The notes below the pieces were generated by a model. That model saw only the letters and a list, made by a program, of their open reading frames with translations. It was not told where the DNA came from and did no database searches. The translations under genes were made by a program, and so were the position numbers. From NCBI GenBank assembly GCA_023664265.1, contig JAMPFV010000002.1, forward strand, positions 91,223 through 126,424: DNA of 35,202 bases, given 5' to 3'. Below, piece after piece: positions 1 to 7,526 of this stretch. Position 1 is the stretch's first letter, and the number at the start of each line of letters is the position of its first letter. This DNA comes from Roseburia sp. (GTDB lineage: Bacteria; Bacillota; Clostridia; Lachnospirales; Lachnospiraceae).

Positions 1-831
1 GAGAGAATCAGCCTTACGCCGGTGACGCGGCAGTACGAGCGGGAGCTTGGCGTCGCCATAGAGCTGCTTGCAGTGATCTTTGCCAACGCGCTTGAAAAGC
101 AGGAGATTATAGGAAGGAGCGAGCTCTATCTGGACGCGGACACGAGGGAGCTGACGGCCAAGAGCGACGCGCTGCTGACAGCAATTGTGGCGAATGCGCC
201 GGTGGTGACCACGCTGTCTTTGACGATCGCCAAGGCGGAGTTTGAGGCTTTTGACAAGGTGCAGAACGAGGGTGGCAGAGCGAGCTGTCAGAACAACTGG
301 CCGACCTTCAAGGTCATGCGCATGAGCCAGTATATGACATGGCCCGAGGAGATGCTGCTGCAATATTTATATGAGTTTAAGACAAATTTTGCCGCCGGCA
401 GGAATATGATAGAAGAAAAGTACGCGCGGATGATGGCGTCCACGAATCCCGAGGAGTACGCGCAGTTTGCGGATCAGCTGCCGCCGCTCTCCGAGGAGAA
501 GAGGTCGGTGATCGAGGGGATTGTGGGCGTACAGGTCGCGTGGATGGAGGCGTTTGCCCAGCAGTATCCGGCGCTTGCGGGGAATGCGAGAAGCATCCAC
601 ACTGCACAGGATCTGCCGGAGGACACCTCGTATGAGACTTATCTGCGCGGGGAGCTTGGCACCTATTCGGACCGGCTGCTGGAGATGTACGGCCAGTATA
701 TCGTAGCGCACGCGCAGGAGAACAGGAATGTTGCGAGCGAAATCATGGAGAATACCGTTCATTTTTATGGATATAAGGACTTGGAGACGGCAAACAGAAA
801 GGGATTGCACGGAGGGAGAGGAAATGAGTAA
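1..831 (+). CDS. DUF4125-type protein, C-terminal part (gene starts before the window)
   Basis: The reading frame is open from base 1, so the gene enters from the left and the GTG at 22 is probably internal. The visible 276 codons end at TAA 829-831. A central block with [31 protein letters not shown] and an EEY-QLP stretch matches what I remember of the DUF4125 family, which in Lachnospiraceae often sits behind a nucleotidyltransferase-like DUF4037 domain; that domain would lie outside the window. No signal peptide or membrane helix is visible. Its end overlaps the start of trpS by 8 bases, so the two are probably co-transcribed and translationally coupled. The biochemical role is unknown. 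The family call is from memory of conserved motifs, without an alignment. Confidence 0.7.
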   Translation, partial: ERISLTPVTRQYERELGVAIELLAVIFANALEKQEIIGRSELYLDADTRELTAKSDALLTAIVANAPVVTTLSLTIAKAEFEAFDKVQNEGGRASCQNNWPTFKVMRMSQYMTWPEEMLLQYLYEFKTNFAAGRNMIEEKYARMMASTNPEEYAQFADQLPPLSEEKRSVIEGIVGVQVAWMEAFAQQYPALAGNARSIHTAQDLPEDTSYETYLRGELGTYSDRLLEMYGQYIVAHAQENRNVASEIMENTVHFYGYKDLETANRKGLHGGRGNE

Positions 832-1918
832 GATAATATTGACAGGGGACAGACCGACAGGGAGGCTTCACATCGGCCATTATGTAGGCTCCCTGCGGCG
901 GCGCGTGGAGCTGCAGAATTCAGGGGAATATGACAAGACCTATATTATGATCGCGGACGCGCAGGCGCTGACGGACAATGCAGATGACCCCGATAAGGTC
1001 CGGCAGAACATTATCGAGGTGGCGCTGGATTATCTTGCGTGCGGACTGGACCCTGCGAAATCGACGCTTTTTATCCAGTCGCAGATATCGGAGCTGTGCG
1101 AGCTGACTTTCTACTATCTGAATCTGGTGACGGTGTCGCGGTTACAGCGCAACCCGACGGTCAAGGCGGAGATTCAGATGCGCAACTTTGAGGCGAGCAT
1201 TCCGGTGGGCTTTTTCTGCTATCCCATCAGTCAGGCGGCGGACATTACCTTCTGCAAGGCGACAACGGTTCCGGTGGGGGAGGACCAGCTCCCGATGATA
1301 GAGCAGACAAAGGAGATTGTGCACAAGTTCAATTCCGTATATGCGTCCGACCGGCCGGTGCTCGTGGACCCGCAGGCGCTGATTCCGGAGGGGGAGGCGT
1401 GCAAGCGGCTCCCGGGGACGGATGGAAAGGCGAAGATGAGTAAGTCGTTGGGGAACTGCATTTACCTCTCAGACAGCGCGGACGAGATTCGCACCAAGGT
1501 GATGGGCATGTACACCGACCCGCTGCATTTGCAGGTGAGCGACCCGGGGCACCTGGAGGGCAACACGGTGTTTACGTACTTGGACGCGTTTGCGCGCGAT
1601 GAGCATTTCGAGCGGTATCTGCCGGAGTATGCGAACCTTGACGAGCTCAAGGCACATTACACCAAGGGCGGGCTCGGGGATGTGAAGGTCAAAAAGTTCC
1701 TGAACAGCGTCATACAGGAGGAGCTGGAGCCGATTCGCAGCCGCCGCGCGGAGTTTGCAAAGGACATACCGGAAATCTACAACATACTGAAAAAGGGCTC
1801 GGACACCGCGCGCGAGGCAGCGGCCCAAACCCTGTCAGAGGTAAAGCAGGCGATGAAGATTGATTACTTTGCCGATTCGGCCCTGATTAAGGCCCAGAGC
1901 GAGCGGTACGCGCGGTAG
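824..1918 (+). CDS. trpS: Tryptophan--tRNA ligase
   Basis: This cytosolic class I aminoacyl-tRNA synthetase charges tRNA-Trp using ATP and tryptophan. The 364-residue protein has the HIGH signature at residues 16-19 (after TGDRPTGRL) and KMSKS at about 204-208, plus the VPVGEDQ segment, all expected for TrpRS; the length is slightly above the usual 330-350. The ATG at 824 was chosen because GGAGGGAGAGG lies directly upstream and the HIGH motif is at the right distance; an upstream in-frame extension from 728 would only translate the previous gene out of frame. It overlaps the DUF4125-type gene by 8 bases and converges with the TetR gene 25 bases downstream, with no clear terminator hairpin between them. 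No T-box leader is visible, as expected for an internal operon gene. Confidence 0.97.
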   Translation: MSKIILTGDRPTGRLHIGHYVGSLRRRVELQNSGEYDKTYIMIADAQALTDNADDPDKVRQNIIEVALDYLACGLDPAKSTLFIQSQISELCELTFYYLNLVTVSRLQRNPTVKAEIQMRNFEASIPVGFFCYPISQAADITFCKATTVPVGEDQLPMIEQTKEIVHKFNSVYASDRPVLVDPQALIPEGEACKRLPGTDGKAKMSKSLGNCIYLSDSADEIRTKVMGMYTDPLHLQVSDPGHLEGNTVFTYLDAFARDEHFERYLPEYANLDELKAHYTKGGLGDVKVKKFLNSVIQEELEPIRSRRAEFAKDIPEIYNILKKGSDTAREAAAQTLSEVKQAMKIDYFADSALIKAQSERYAR

Positions 1919-1943
1919 CGTGCCGCCCGTCTGCCGTTTCGTG

Positions 1944-2558
1944 TCAGAAGAAGGACAGGTAGCTGAGGCTGCCGGGCGCGACGTCCGTGCCCTTTTCAAG
2001 CAGGGAGATGAGCCCCTTGAGGGTATCCTCAAGCTCCTCGGGCGTGGAGGTGACAAGCGAATTGTCCAGCTTGACCGCAATCACGATCAATACGATTTCT
2101 GCCAATGCAGCAGGGTAGTCGAAGTGGATGTCCCCACATGCGATACCCTGCTTTATAATTTCCGTCAATTCGGGCTTTAGCTCCGAGATAACATGGTTCA
2201 AATACTTCTGGTGCAGAAAGGCCAAATCCTGAACGCTGGTATTCGGCGTGCTGCCATTCTGGCTCAGGAACGCGGCGGAGGAGTTCCTGCATGCTTGGAA
2301 AAGCATGGCCATGCGGGTGAAAGGGGCGATGTCTGTCTGCATTGCCAGCGCCTTTGCCGTCTGAATCGGTTTCTCGTAGCTTCTTCGGACTAAGGCGTCT
2401 AATATCGCTTCCTTGGAGGGAAAGTAGTAGTAGATGCTGCCCTTGCCGATTCCGGCCTTCTGCGCAATCTCACTCACGGAAATGTTCTGGATCTTGCGTT
2501 CCTCCAAAAGCTGCTGTAATGCGTCCAATATCAGGTCATACTTTTTCATGTCCGGCAT
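1944..2558 (-). CDS. TetR/AcrR-family transcriptional repressor
   Basis: A 204-residue DNA-binding protein. Residues about 5-50 form a classical TetR helix-turn-helix (ISVSEIAQKAGIGKGSIYYY followed by FPSKEAILDALV); the rest is a helical ligand-binding and dimer domain with no recognisable specificity. It is divergent from the SCP2/hydrolase/acyl-transfer operon, and a palindrome with TetR-site geometry lies at that operon's promoter, so it very probably represses the operon and is released by a hydrophobic ligand; the ligand is inference. The start ATG at 2558 has AAGGGG upstream at a slightly long distance; a second ATG three codons later is less well placed. Its own promoter is listed at 2613-2642. 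Confidence 0.9.
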   Translation of the reverse strand: MPDMKKYDLILDALQQLLEERKIQNISVSEIAQKAGIGKGSIYYYFPSKEAILDALVRRSYEKPIQTAKALAMQTDIAPFTRMAMLFQACRNSSAAFLSQNGSTPNTSVQDLAFLHQKYLNHVISELKPELTEIIKQGIACGDIHFDYPAALAEIVLIVIAVKLDNSLVTSTPEELEDTLKGLISLLEKGTDVAPGSLSYLSFF

Positions 2559-2612
2559 AAATAAAAAAATCCCCTTTCCAGAATAATAATGTTATAAGAA
2601 TCCAAGTGCTTT

Positions 2613-2642
2613 ATTATAGCACACCTTCCGACCTGCTTACAA
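2613..2642 (-). promoter_or_regulatory. Promoter of the TetR-type gene
   Basis: On the minus strand, TTGTAA (2637-2642) and a perfect TATAAT (2613-2618) are separated by 18 bases. The spacer holds GGTCGG, close to the GGTCGA half-site of the operator across the divergent region, so autoregulation is possible. Confidence 0.6.
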
Positions 2643-2654
2643 TGGGGAATAATG

Positions 2655-2681
2655 CCACAAAAAATCCCTGGGATTTTGTGG
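2655..2681. promoter_or_regulatory. Inverted repeat between the divergent promoters
   Basis: CCACAAAA and TTTTGTGG flank a TCCC/GGGA core, giving a near-perfect palindrome with a two-base bulge. It lies between the TetR and SCP2 promoters and could be a second protein-binding site. It lacks a following T-run, so it is not a normal terminator. Confidence 0.35.
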
Positions 2682-2701
2682 TAAATTTGTGGAGAATGTC
2701 A

Positions 2702-2731
2702 TTGACTTGCGGTCGAAAAGTGTGTTATAGT
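2702..2731 (+). promoter_or_regulatory. Promoter of the SCP2/acyl-transfer operon
   Basis: TTGACT (2702-2707) and TATAGT (2726-2731) are 18 bases apart, placing the start of transcription near 2738. The spacer carries a GGTCGA half-site (2711-2716). Any coding start upstream of this element, such as the GTG at 2734, is therefore unlikely. Confidence 0.75.
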
Positions 2732-2745
2732 TAGTGAAAACAAAA

Positions 2746-2760
2746 TCGACCAACGGTCGA
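2746..2760. promoter_or_regulatory. Probable TetR-type operator
   Basis: TCGACC-N3-GGTCGA is a perfect 6-bp palindrome starting about 8 bases after the predicted transcription start, where a bound repressor would block initiation. A further GGTCGA lies between -35 and -10. The divergent TetR gene is the obvious partner. Confidence 0.65.
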
Positions 2761-2775
2761 AAAATGGAGGGATAT

Positions 2776-3135
2776 ATGACATACGCTGATTTTTTTTATG
2801 AGATTAAGGGGAAATTCATGGGGGCTGATGTGAGCGATATCCACGAGCATCTGGCGTACCAGTTCAACATCGAGGACGAGGAGGCCGGCGGCGCCTTCTA
2901 TGTGGAGGTGAAGGACGGTGTGCTCTATGTGGAGCCGTATGAATACTATGACAGGGATGCGATGTTCACCTGCAAGCCGGAGGTTCTGGTAAAGATCGCC
3001 AACGGGGAGCTGGATCCGATCGCGGCGTTTACCCTGAAGAAGCTCAAGGTGGAGGGCAATATCGACAAGGCGCTCCGATTGAAGGAAATTATTGAGACAA
3101 AGGCCAAGGATCGGAAGAAGGGGAAAAAGAAATAG
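2776..3135 (+). CDS. SCP2 sterol-carrier-type lipid-binding protein
   Basis: A 119-residue soluble protein with the single SCP2 fold: the GAFYVEVKDGVLYVEPYEY beta strands, the D-AMFTCKPEVLVKIANGELDP segment and the LKVEGNIDKALRLKEI helix are typical. Such domains make a hydrophobic tunnel that holds fatty acyl groups or other lipids, so it may carry or present the substrate or product of the acyl-transfer genes downstream. ATG 2776 was chosen because GGAGGG ends 4-5 bases before it; an earlier in-frame ATG at 2764 overlaps this ribosome site. The C-terminus is very lysine rich. It is the first gene of the operon, with 27 bases to the hydrolase start. Confidence 0.85.
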   Translation: MTYADFFYEIKGKFMGADVSDIHEHLAYQFNIEDEEAGGAFYVEVKDGVLYVEPYEYYDRDAMFTCKPEVLVKIANGELDPIAAFTLKKLKVEGNIDKALRLKEIIETKAKDRKKGKKK

Positions 3136-3162
3136 AAAAAGAGCAGAACCGGAGGGATGACA

Positions 3163-4110
3163 ATGGGCTTATTGAAGAAAACGGCGGCCTGCGCGGGGCT
3201 GCTTGCGGCGGCGGGCGCGGGTGAGACCGCCTACTTTTACAGAAGAACCATGATGCGCAATAACGCGAAGAAGGAGCGCACTATGAAGATGTCGGGGACG
3301 GACTGGTCCCAATACACGCCGATGCTGCAGGAGCGGAAGGCGTTTTTGCACGCGCAGCCGCATCGGACGGTGATCCGGCAGTCCTTTGACGGATTGAAGC
3401 TCCACGCGACGTATTTTCCGCCGATCAATGAGCAGGCGGGTGGAAAGCGGGTTGTGATCTGCTTTCACGGCTATACCAGCGAGGGGATGTCGGATTGCAT
3501 CGGAATTTCAAATTATTATCTCAAGCGGGGCTATGCGATGCTGCTTCCCGACGCGAGGGCGCACGGTCAGAGCGAGGGCACCTATATCGGCTTTGGCTGT
3601 CTCGACAGGAAGGATGCGCTGGTGTGGATCAAGTGGGTCATCGGAGAGTGCGGGGAGGATGTGGAGATTGTTCTGCATGGGACTTCCATGGGTGGCGCTA
3701 CGGTGCTGATGGCAAGCGGGCTGGAGCTGCCCTCGCAGGTGAAGGGGATTGTGTCCGACTGCGGATTTACCTCGCCCAAGGAGGTGTTTACGCATGTGCT
3801 GAGCACGATGTACCATCTGCCTGCGTTTCCGGTGATTCCGGCGGCGGACATGCTGAATAAGAAGCTTGCGGGCTACGGGATGGACGAGTGCAATGCCAAG
3901 CGGGAGGTGCGCAAGGCCAAAGTGCCGATTCTGTTTATCCATGGGGAGAAGGACACCTTTGTTCCCTGCCGCATGTGCCATGAGCTGTATGATTACTGCG
4001 GCGGCCCGAAGAGGAAGCTGATTGTGAAGGGCGCCGCGCACGCGGAGAGTTATTATAAGAATCCGGAAAAATATGAGGAGGCGCTGACGGCGTTTCTGGG
4101 CGAGCTTTAA
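3163..4110 (+). CDS. Membrane-anchored alpha/beta hydrolase
   Basis: A 315-residue serine hydrolase. The N-terminus (KKTAACAGLLAAAGAGETAYF) is a short hydrophobic segment likely to act as a signal anchor. The hydrolase fold follows with the oxyanion HGYTSEG segment, the nucleophile elbow GTSMGG (Ser175), the acid in HGEKDTF (Asp264) and the catalytic histidine in GAAHAES (His293), so the triad is complete. It resembles the YqkD/FrsA-like group of bacterial hydrolases. ATG 3163 is preferred over ATG 3157 because GGAGGG (3151-3156) directly abuts the earlier codon. In this operon it might be the thioesterase or lipase that releases or trims an acyl product; the substrate cannot be read from sequence. 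Confidence 0.85.
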   Translation: MGLLKKTAACAGLLAAAGAGETAYFYRRTMMRNNAKKERTMKMSGTDWSQYTPMLQERKAFLHAQPHRTVIRQSFDGLKLHATYFPPINEQAGGKRVVICFHGYTSEGMSDCIGISNYYLKRGYAMLLPDARAHGQSEGTYIGFGCLDRKDALVWIKWVIGECGEDVEIVLHGTSMGGATVLMASGLELPSQVKGIVSDCGFTSPKEVFTHVLSTMYHLPAFPVIPAADMLNKKLAGYGMDECNAKREVRKAKVPILFIHGEKDTFVPCRMCHELYDYCGGPKRKLIVKGAAHAESYYKNPEKYEEALTAFLGEL

Positions 4111-4134
4111 GAGAGCGGAAGGGAAAGGTATTGG

Positions 4135-5532
4135 ATGAAAACAAGAAACGGATACACAACATACCCCATCACAGTGGCGCAGAAGTTCCATTTGTACTAT
4201 ATGGAATTTTGCCCGATGAAGGAGGTCGTCAATATCGGGACGAGCCTGACGATAGAGTACGAGCTGGACATTGACGAGCTCAGAAGAGCGATTTACAAGG
4301 CGTATGAGCGCTGTGAGTCCATGCGTGTGCGCTTTGCCTTTGACAAGAAGGAAAAACAGTGGTATCAGTACATGGTTGACAAGGAGGAGCGGGAAATCGA
4401 GTATGTGGATTTCACCGGAAAGACCATGGAGGAGGCCGAGGAGACGATGCGCTCATGGACGACGGTTCCGTTTGAGCGGGAGGATTCTCCGATGAATCGG
4501 GTCGTGATCATCAAGACGCCCGACGGAAATCAGGGTATGTACCTGCTGGGCGACCATATGCTGATGGACGCGCAGTCGCTGATCTGCTTTATGCGCGATG
4601 TGATTGAGCTGTACTGTAACGCGAAGTTCGAGGATATTCCGTATCCGGCGGATATGCGCTCCTATATCGAGCAGCTTGAGAAGGACTTGGCATACGAGGC
4701 GGGAAGCAGGGCGCAGGCCAAGGACAGGGAGTATTTTTATAAGCTGATAGAGGAGTCGGAGCCGATTTTTAATGGGATTGAAGGGCCGGCGGCGCTGGAG
4801 GAGGCTCGGAAGAAGAACCCCAAGGCGAGGGCGGCGCACAGCAGAACGGAGAAAATGGAGTCGGCGCTCGACATCTTCCATCTCGAGGAGGAGCCGACGC
4901 AGCGGCTGATGAGCTTCTGCGAGGAGCAGCATATATCCCTGCAGTGCCTGTTGATCATGGGCATCCGCACCTATCTGCAGAAGATGAATGGAAATGACGA
5001 TGTGTCGATCAATGTGGCCTATGCGCGGCGCGCGACGCTGCTTGAGAAGAAGTCCGGCGGCACTCGAATACATTCCTTACCGTTTCGGACGATCATCTCC
5101 GAGGATAAGACCTTTATGGAGGGGATCTTGGAAATCCGCGACAGGCAGAATGAGACCTTCCGCCATACGAATTTCGACCCTGTGGAGTATTTTGCGCACC
5201 GAAGCAAGGTATATGCGCTGGAGCCCGGGACGACCTATGAGCCGATGTCCCTGACCTATCAGCCGCTCACGCTTCGCGAGAAGGGGCTGACAAGGCTTGG
5301 CGATATCAAATACAAGACGAAGTGGTACCCGAACGGCGCGACGACGCAGGCGATGTACCTGACGGTGATGCACCGTCCGGACGACAACGGGCTGGACTTT
5401 AACTTCGAGCACCAGATAGCGGCGATCACGCGGGAGAAGCTGGAATATTTTTACTACTATATCTGCAAGATTATGTTCAAGGGCATTGAGAACCCGAATC
5501 TGAAAATCGGCGCTATCATTAAACTGATATAA
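4135..5532 (+). CDS. Free-standing condensation-domain acyltransferase
   Basis: A 465-residue protein with the two-lobed chloramphenicol-acetyltransferase-like fold of NRPS condensation domains and PapA/WES acyltransferases. It starts like a C domain (YPITVAQKFHLYYME) and keeps the active-site histidine, but the HHxxxDG motif reads D140-H141-MLM-D145-A146, losing the first His and the Gly. Later segments (VSINVAYARRATL, HSLPFRTIISEDKTF) fit the C2-C5 region. It has no fused carrier or adenylation domain; these are the next two genes, so it probably transfers an acyl group from the ACP to an amine or alcohol acceptor. GGAAGGG precedes the ATG. An epimerase or inactive fold is possible but less likely. 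Confidence 0.75.
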   Translation: MKTRNGYTTYPITVAQKFHLYYMEFCPMKEVVNIGTSLTIEYELDIDELRRAIYKAYERCESMRVRFAFDKKEKQWYQYMVDKEEREIEYVDFTGKTMEEAEETMRSWTTVPFEREDSPMNRVVIIKTPDGNQGMYLLGDHMLMDAQSLICFMRDVIELYCNAKFEDIPYPADMRSYIEQLEKDLAYEAGSRAQAKDREYFYKLIEESEPIFNGIEGPAALEEARKKNPKARAAHSRTEKMESALDIFHLEEEPTQRLMSFCEEQHISLQCLLIMGIRTYLQKMNGNDDVSINVAYARRATLLEKKSGGTRIHSLPFRTIISEDKTFMEGILEIRDRQNETFRHTNFDPVEYFAHRSKVYALEPGTTYEPMSLTYQPLTLREKGLTRLGDIKYKTKWYPNGATTQAMYLTVMHRPDDNGLDFNFEHQIAAITREKLEYFYYYICKIMFKGIENPNLKIGAIIKLI

Positions 5533-5566
5533 AAACAAACCGCGCAAAAGCAGCGCAGAAATGGAG
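5533..5566 (+). repeat. Partial copy of GCGCAGAAATGGAG leader repeat
   Basis: The 14 bases GCGCAGAAATGGAG at 5553-5566 recur exactly at 5874-5887, and CAGCGCAGAAATG recurs at 13336-13348. Here only the right half of the element is present. Its terminal GGAG is the ribosome site of the acyl carrier protein gene. Confidence 0.6.
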
Positions 5567-5573
5567 AATAAAA

Positions 5574-5804
5574 ATGTTTGAGAAGTTAGCGGAAATCATC
5601 ACAAACTATGTGGAAGTGAAGAAGGAGGACATCCATCCGGAGTCAAGGTTTATGGAGGACTTGGGCTTCAGCTCCTTTGATTTTATGAGTATGCTCGGCG
5701 AGATTGAGGAGGAGCTTGACGTGGAGATCAATCAGGAGGAGGCGGCGGACATCCGCACCGTGCAGGAGGCGGCGGACTATCTGGAGAAGCTTCAAAATTC
5801 TTAA
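5574..5804 (+). CDS. Acyl carrier protein
   Basis: A 76-residue acidic four-helix carrier protein. The phosphopantetheine site is DLGFSSFDF, with Ser34 as the attachment residue in the normal D-L-G-x-x-S-x-D setting, although Phe replaces the usual Leu after the serine. It lies between the condensation-type acyltransferase and the acyl-AMP ligase, so it is likely a dedicated carrier rather than the housekeeping AcpP, which is normally with fab genes. The ribosome site is the GGAG at the end of the leader repeat, 7 bases before the ATG. It needs a phosphopantetheinyl transferase from elsewhere; none is in the window. Confidence 0.92.
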   Translation: MFEKLAEIITNYVEVKKEDIHPESRFMEDLGFSSFDFMSMLGEIEEELDVEINQEEAADIRTVQEAADYLEKLQNS

Positions 5805-5887
5805 TTCAATCGCGAGTTTGTGTCTGCGCGCCACAAACTTGTCGAATACATTGTGAATATGTTCACGAAAGCGGCGCAGAAATGGAG
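5805..5887 (+). repeat. Structured leader repeat, full copy
   Basis: Bases 5805-5830 match 13303-13329 with one substitution and one indel. TCTGCGC (5823-5829) pairs with GCGCAGA (5874-5880) to close a large stem; inside, GTGAA/TTCAC form a small hairpin. An alternative hairpin, AGTTTGTG (5815-5822) with CACAAACT (5832-5839), would put TCTGCGC in its loop and compete. The right end supplies the GGAG ribosome site of the ligase gene. Confidence 0.6.
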
Positions 5888-5893
5888 CAGAAT

Positions 5894-7432
5894 ATGAATA
5901 AATTGAGCAGTACGATTCGCGGTATTTTAGTTGACGCACAGGCGCAGTACGGCGCGCAGGATGCGTTTCGGTATAAGGTAAAGCAAGATAACGGAAGCGG
6001 GAAAAAGGAGACGGCGGTGGAGGCCAAGACCTACACGCAGCTCAAGGCGGACAGCGAGCGTTTCTCGGCGGCGATCGCCGCTCTGGGGGAGCAGGGGAAG
6101 CATATCGCGGTTGTCGGGGCGACCTCGTATTCGTGGGTGGTGGCTTACTTTGGCACCGTCAACAGCGGCAGCGTCGCGGTGCCGCTCGATGCACAGCTTC
6201 CGACGGAGGATTTGTGCGAGCTGATTGACCGCGCGGACGTCACCACGCTCGTGTACGACGAGGGTAAAAGGGAGCTGGCCGCCGCGGCAGCGGCGCAGTG
6301 CAAGGGCTTGAAGCGCTTGATCTGCATGGGCAGCGATGAGAACGCGGACGCGCTCTCCCTGTGGACGCTGCTGGAACAGCAGGAGGCGGGCTTTGACTAT
6401 GAGCCGCAGCCGGAGCAGCTTGCGACGATTATGTTCACCTCCGGCACGACCGGAAAGAGCAAGGGCGTTATGCTCACGCACAGGAATCTCGCGGAGAACG
6501 CGACCTGCCTCGATATGGGCTATGAGTCGGGAATGGTGATTATGACGGTGCTGCCGATACATCACGCGTACTGCCTGAGCATGGATATTCTCAAGGGGAT
6601 TTCCATCGGCTGTGTAATCTGTATCAATGACTCGCTGCTGCGCGTCGCGAAGAATATCAAGCTGTTCGAGCCGAACATGATTCTGATGGTGCCGCTGATG
6701 ATAGAGACGCTTGCAAAGAAGCTGGAGGAGGCGGCATGGATTCCGGCGCCGCTGGTAAAGGCGAAGGTATTTGGCAAGCAGTTTCACACGGTATGCAGCG
6801 GCGGCGCGTATCTGAATCCGGCTTATCCGGACATGTTTAAAAAATATGGGATCACGATTTTGCAGGGCTATGGGATGACGGAATGTGCGCCTGTCATCAG
6901 CACGAATCTGGACTGGGATTCCAAGCAGGGCTCTGTCGGAAAGCTGATGCCCAACTGCGAGGCTAAGATTGTCGAGGAGGAGCTGTGGGTGAAGGGCTCG
7001 AGTGTGATGCAGGGGTATTACAAGATGCCCGAGGAGACCGCGCAGACCTTGGAGGACGGCTGGCTCAAGACCGGAGACCTCGGATATGTGGATGAGGACG
7101 GCTTTGTGTTCCTCACCGGACGCAAGAAGAACCTGATCATCACGCCAAACGGCGAGAACGTATCGCCGGAGGAAATCGAGAACCGTCTGGGCGAGAACCG
7201 TCTGGTACAGGAGGTGCTGGTGCGCGAGGGCGAGGGGAACACGATTGAGGCGGAGATTTTCCCCGATTATGAGTATGCGGGGAAGAAGAAGATAAAGGAT
7301 ATTCAGGGCGAGCTGCAAAAGCTTATCGACGATTACAACAAGACCGCGCCGCTCTACAAGCGCGTGTTTGGCCTCAAGGTGCGCGAGACGGAGTTTGAGA
7401 AGAACACGACAAAGAAGATCAAGCGCTTTTAG
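5894..7432 (+). CDS. Acyl-AMP ligase (AMP-binding, ANL superfamily)
   Basis: A 512-residue adenylating enzyme of the long-chain acyl-CoA/acyl-ACP synthetase type. Core motifs are complete: MFTSGTTGKSKGV (about 180-192), YGMTE (326-330), LKTGDLGYVDEDG, the hinge region GRKKNLIITPNGENVSPEE, and a C-terminal TKKIKRF with the catalytic Lys candidate. It should activate a carboxylic acid with ATP and load it onto CoA or, given the adjoining gene, onto the ACP. The NRPS-type specificity code cannot be assigned by eye; the architecture fits a fatty or aryl acid better than an amino acid. ATG 5894 was chosen because GGAG lies 6 bases upstream; the ATG at 5882 overlaps that site and has none of its own. 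Confidence 0.9.
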   Translation: MNKLSSTIRGILVDAQAQYGAQDAFRYKVKQDNGSGKKETAVEAKTYTQLKADSERFSAAIAALGEQGKHIAVVGATSYSWVVAYFGTVNSGSVAVPLDAQLPTEDLCELIDRADVTTLVYDEGKRELAAAAAAQCKGLKRLICMGSDENADALSLWTLLEQQEAGFDYEPQPEQLATIMFTSGTTGKSKGVMLTHRNLAENATCLDMGYESGMVIMTVLPIHHAYCLSMDILKGISIGCVICINDSLLRVAKNIKLFEPNMILMVPLMIETLAKKLEEAAWIPAPLVKAKVFGKQFHTVCSGGAYLNPAYPDMFKKYGITILQGYGMTECAPVISTNLDWDSKQGSVGKLMPNCEAKIVEEELWVKGSSVMQGYYKMPEETAQTLEDGWLKTGDLGYVDEDGFVFLTGRKKNLIITPNGENVSPEEIENRLGENRLVQEVLVREGEGNTIEAEIFPDYEYAGKKKIKDIQGELQKLIDDYNKTAPLYKRVFGLKVRETEFEKNTTKKIKRF

Positions 7433-7460
7433 GGCGCCGCAGCAAAAACAGAACAGGTAT

Positions 7461-7520
7461 AACCTCTCCCTATTGTGGAAAAACTAAGAAAAATTTAGGA
7501 TTTCACTGTAGAGGGAGGTT
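7461..7520 (+). promoter_or_regulatory. Stem that hides the spoVAD ribosome site; weak sigma-G-like promoter
   Basis: AACCTCTCCCTA (7461-7472) can pair with TAGAGGGAGGTT (7509-7520), 11 of 12 positions counting one G-U pair. The right arm contains the GAGGGAGG ribosome site. A weak sigma-G-like promoter overlaps: GTATA (7457-7461), 18 bases, AAAACTA (7480-7486, 5 of 7 to CATWHTA). A transcript from it would lack the left arm. Confidence 0.35.
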
Positions 7521-7526
7521 TTTGAT

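Noticed and set aside
5927..7318. A 463-codon open frame on the minus strand across the acyl-AMP ligase
   Set aside because: It is wholly antisense to a gene with complete catalytic motifs, is rich in Arg/Leu/His as expected for a shadow of GC-rich coding DNA, and matches no family.
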